A DNA stretch of 64,000 bases from Paenalcaligenes faecalis (lineage in GTDB: Bacteria; Pseudomonadota; Gammaproteobacteria; Burkholderiales; Burkholderiaceae_B), in assembly GCF_027557445.1 (NCBI RefSeq), contig NZ_CP106841.1, positions 544,001 through 608,000 of the forward strand, read 5' to 3'. Position 1 is the first letter of the stretch. Every line of letters starts with the position of its first letter. Under the pieces are notes generated by a model. That model had not been told where the DNA came from and did not search any database. It saw only the letters and a program-made list of their open reading frames with translations. The position numbers and the translations under genes were made by a program. Of this stretch, positions 63,844-64,000 are shown one piece after another.

Positions 63844-64000
63844 ATGTCTAAGAAAATAATTGCAATAGTGCCAGCAGCAGGAATAGGCGCTAGGGCCAGA
63901 CGGCAGTCTACCGCTGCTTTGTTAAAACCTGATCTACCTAAACAGTATGAATTGCTTCAGGGCCTGCCTATGTTACGGCTATCGGTTATGGCTATGTTAG
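63844..64000 (+). CDS. ispD: 2-C-methyl-D-erythritol 4-phosphate cytidylyltransferase, 5' part
   Basis: The first 52 codons are in the window and remain open at the edge. IVPAAGIGARA is the CTP-binding glycine-rich loop and LPKQYELLQGLPML the following conserved segment of IspD, which makes CDP-methylerythritol in non-mevalonate isoprenoid synthesis. A short insertion (RRQSTAALLKPD) lies between the loop and the PKQY motif. Divergent mfd-ispD placement is common in Burkholderiales. Confidence 0.9.
   Translation, partial: MSKKIIAIVPAAGIGARARRQSTAALLKPDLPKQYELLQGLPMLRLSVMAML

Overview
The window reads as a chromosomal segment of a low-GC betaproteobacterium of the order Burkholderiales, most likely family Alcaligenaceae. 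The main clues are gene order and protein families: tpiA-secG-tRNA-Leu ahead of a complete 14-gene nuo operon followed by a DUF2818 gene, an ilvI-ilvH-ilvC-pssA run, rpsO-pnp, ftsK-lolA-rarA-serS, and an mfd/ispD divergent pair. The genus is an inference. Most genes are housekeeping genes with good Shine-Dalgarno sequences, short spacers and strong intrinsic terminators.

The first 7.7 kb is the plastic part. A divergent, window-truncated ATP sulfurylase gene (minus strand) faces a sensor-kinase gene that has lost everything after its transporter-like membrane domain. It abuts an acetate permease (actP) remnant that is truncated at both ends and split by an intact, GC-rich IS607-family element (serine recombinase plus TnpB). 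Two copies of a short insertion-sequence-end-like repeat (4948-5022 and 7254-7333) cut off actP and an ABC-transporter ATPase gene at the same terminal sequence. Between them lies a PAS-GGDEF-EAL gene. An orphan HipB-like regulator follows.

From 7.9 to 21 kb are an SMR efflux pump, an Smr-domain protein and trxB (minus strand), then ftsK-lolA-rarA-serS (plus), two small hypothetical genes and tRNA-Ser(CGA), 3-hydroxybutyrate dehydrogenase and yaaA, and a FUSC-family membrane protein.

From 21.2 to 27.2 kb a TAXI-type TRAP transporter (binding protein, fused permease, DUF1850 protein) is followed by a family III CoA-transferase and glutaryl-CoA dehydrogenase. This suggests an uptake-and-catabolism unit for glutarate or a similar dicarboxylate. 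From 27.3 to 31.9 kb lie the branched-chain amino acid genes ilvI-ilvH-ilvC, with a LysR-type operator and a roughly 300-nt structured leader, then pssA. rpsO-pnp follow.

An orphan IS605-type tnpB sits just after the pnp terminator, and a subtilisin-type serine protease autotransporter comes next. tRNA-Leu(TAA), tRNA-Ser(TGA), a quinone oxidoreductase, tpiA, secG, tRNA-Leu(GAG) and a strongly expressed-looking porin gene lead into nuoA-N (44.3-58.9 kb, proton-pumping complex I). The window closes with an unusually long DUF2818 protein, serB, mfd and the 5' end of ispD.
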